A stretch of 13,250 nt of DNA from Leptospirillum sp. (GTDB lineage Bacteria; Nitrospirota; Leptospirillia; Leptospirillales; Leptospirillaceae). Location: contig DAIEST010000198.1 in assembly GCA_027346125.1 (NCBI GenBank), forward strand, positions 1-13,250, given 5' to 3'. Below the pieces are notes generated by a model. The model did no database searches and had not been told where the DNA came from. It worked only from the letters and a program-made list of their open reading frames with translations. Positions 13,013 to 13,250 of this stretch are shown here, one piece after another. The position numbers and the translations under genes were made by a program. Positions within the stretch are counted from its first letter, which is position 1, and every line of letters starts with the position of its first letter.

Positions 13013-13250
13013 GTGGAAACAAAAGATGCATACAGGCAAAAGCTGGATGCCCAGCTGAAAGAATGGCGCGCCCAGATCAGTCTATTGGCTGCAAAGGCGG
13101 AGAACGCGAGCGCTGACGTAAAGCTCAAGTATGCACTGGAGCTCGATGAGATTAAAGCCAAACAGCGCGAGGTCGTCCAAAAGATGAAAGAGTTGGAACT
13201 TTCAAGTGGTGAGGCTTGGGAAAAGCTTAAGGTCACAGCCGATAAAGTCC
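13013..13250 (+). CDS. Coiled-coil protein resembling the sll1863 stress-response family (3' end outside window)
   Basis: The only plus-strand gene, cut by the window end after 79 codons. The start is GTG at 13013, with AAGGGAG 6 bases before it (13000-13006). The frame stays open upstream to about 12767, with an ATG at 12794, but that part is Arg-rich and unlike protein. The visible part, with DAYRQKLDAQLKEWRAQI (5-22) and SSGEAWEKLKVTADKV at its end, is charged, Lys/Glu/Ala-rich and almost surely one long helix or coiled coil. The pattern KLxAQLxEW...GxAWExLK matches what I recall of small soluble proteins named sll1863 family, described as stress-responsive; their biochemical role is not known. 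An antisense frame over the same bases (12871-13236) is Ser/Phe-rich and not convincing. The leader carries dyads and hairpins. Confidence 0.75.
   Translation, partial: METKDAYRQKLDAQLKEWRAQISLLAAKAENASADVKLKYALELDEIKAKQREVVQKMKELELSSGEAWEKLKVTADKV

Noticed and set aside
12871..13236. Minus-strand open frame of 121 codons at the right edge
   Set aside because: It is Ser/Phe/Ala-rich and antisense to the plus-strand coiled-coil gene, which has a ribosome site and a recognisable family pattern.

Overview
The window is an ordinary chromosomal, mostly housekeeping region of a Gram-negative bacterium with an outer membrane. Eleven complete genes and two tRNAs lie on the minus strand; one partial gene enters from the right edge on the plus strand. 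The tol genes, three lipoprotein signal peptides, an endonuclease-type MutL, moderate GC and many GTG/TTG starts (8 of 13 by my calls) would fit a Leptospirillum-like member of Nitrospirota. That taxonomic guess is inference and was not tested by any search.

Minus-strand order, 5' to 3' (right to left). tRNA-Asp(GTC) has its own promoter. Next come tolQ, tolR, a TolA/TonB-like gene, tolB and cpoB: the Tol machine that uses the proton motive force to keep the outer membrane attached during division. There is no pal between tolB and cpoB, where it usually sits. mutL (mismatch repair) and miaA (tRNA A37 prenylation) follow almost without gaps. A 223-base gap then holds a long inverted repeat, a weak terminator and a good promoter (TATAAT). 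It starts a second cluster: mtnP (methylthioadenosine phosphorylase), a PfkB-family kinase, a TPR lipoprotein, a RodZ-like cell-shape protein and a PEGA-domain lipoprotein. This cluster ends at a strong Rho-independent terminator (376-406), which overlaps the probable promoter of tRNA-Thr(CGT).

Right edge. The region 12614-13012 has no protein gene that I would call. It carries the tRNA-Asp promoter, a GTGA-N6-TCAC dyad, a 14-bp perfect palindrome and a folded leader in front of a plus-strand GTG-started coiled-coil gene resembling the sll1863 stress-response family, cut off by the window end. Left edge. Bases 1-205 hold nothing recognisable.

I found no mobile element, CRISPR array, defence locus or clearly new system. 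The items most worth checking are the leader of the partial stress gene, the missing pal, the histidine-rich TolA linker and the intergenic element between miaA and mtnP.
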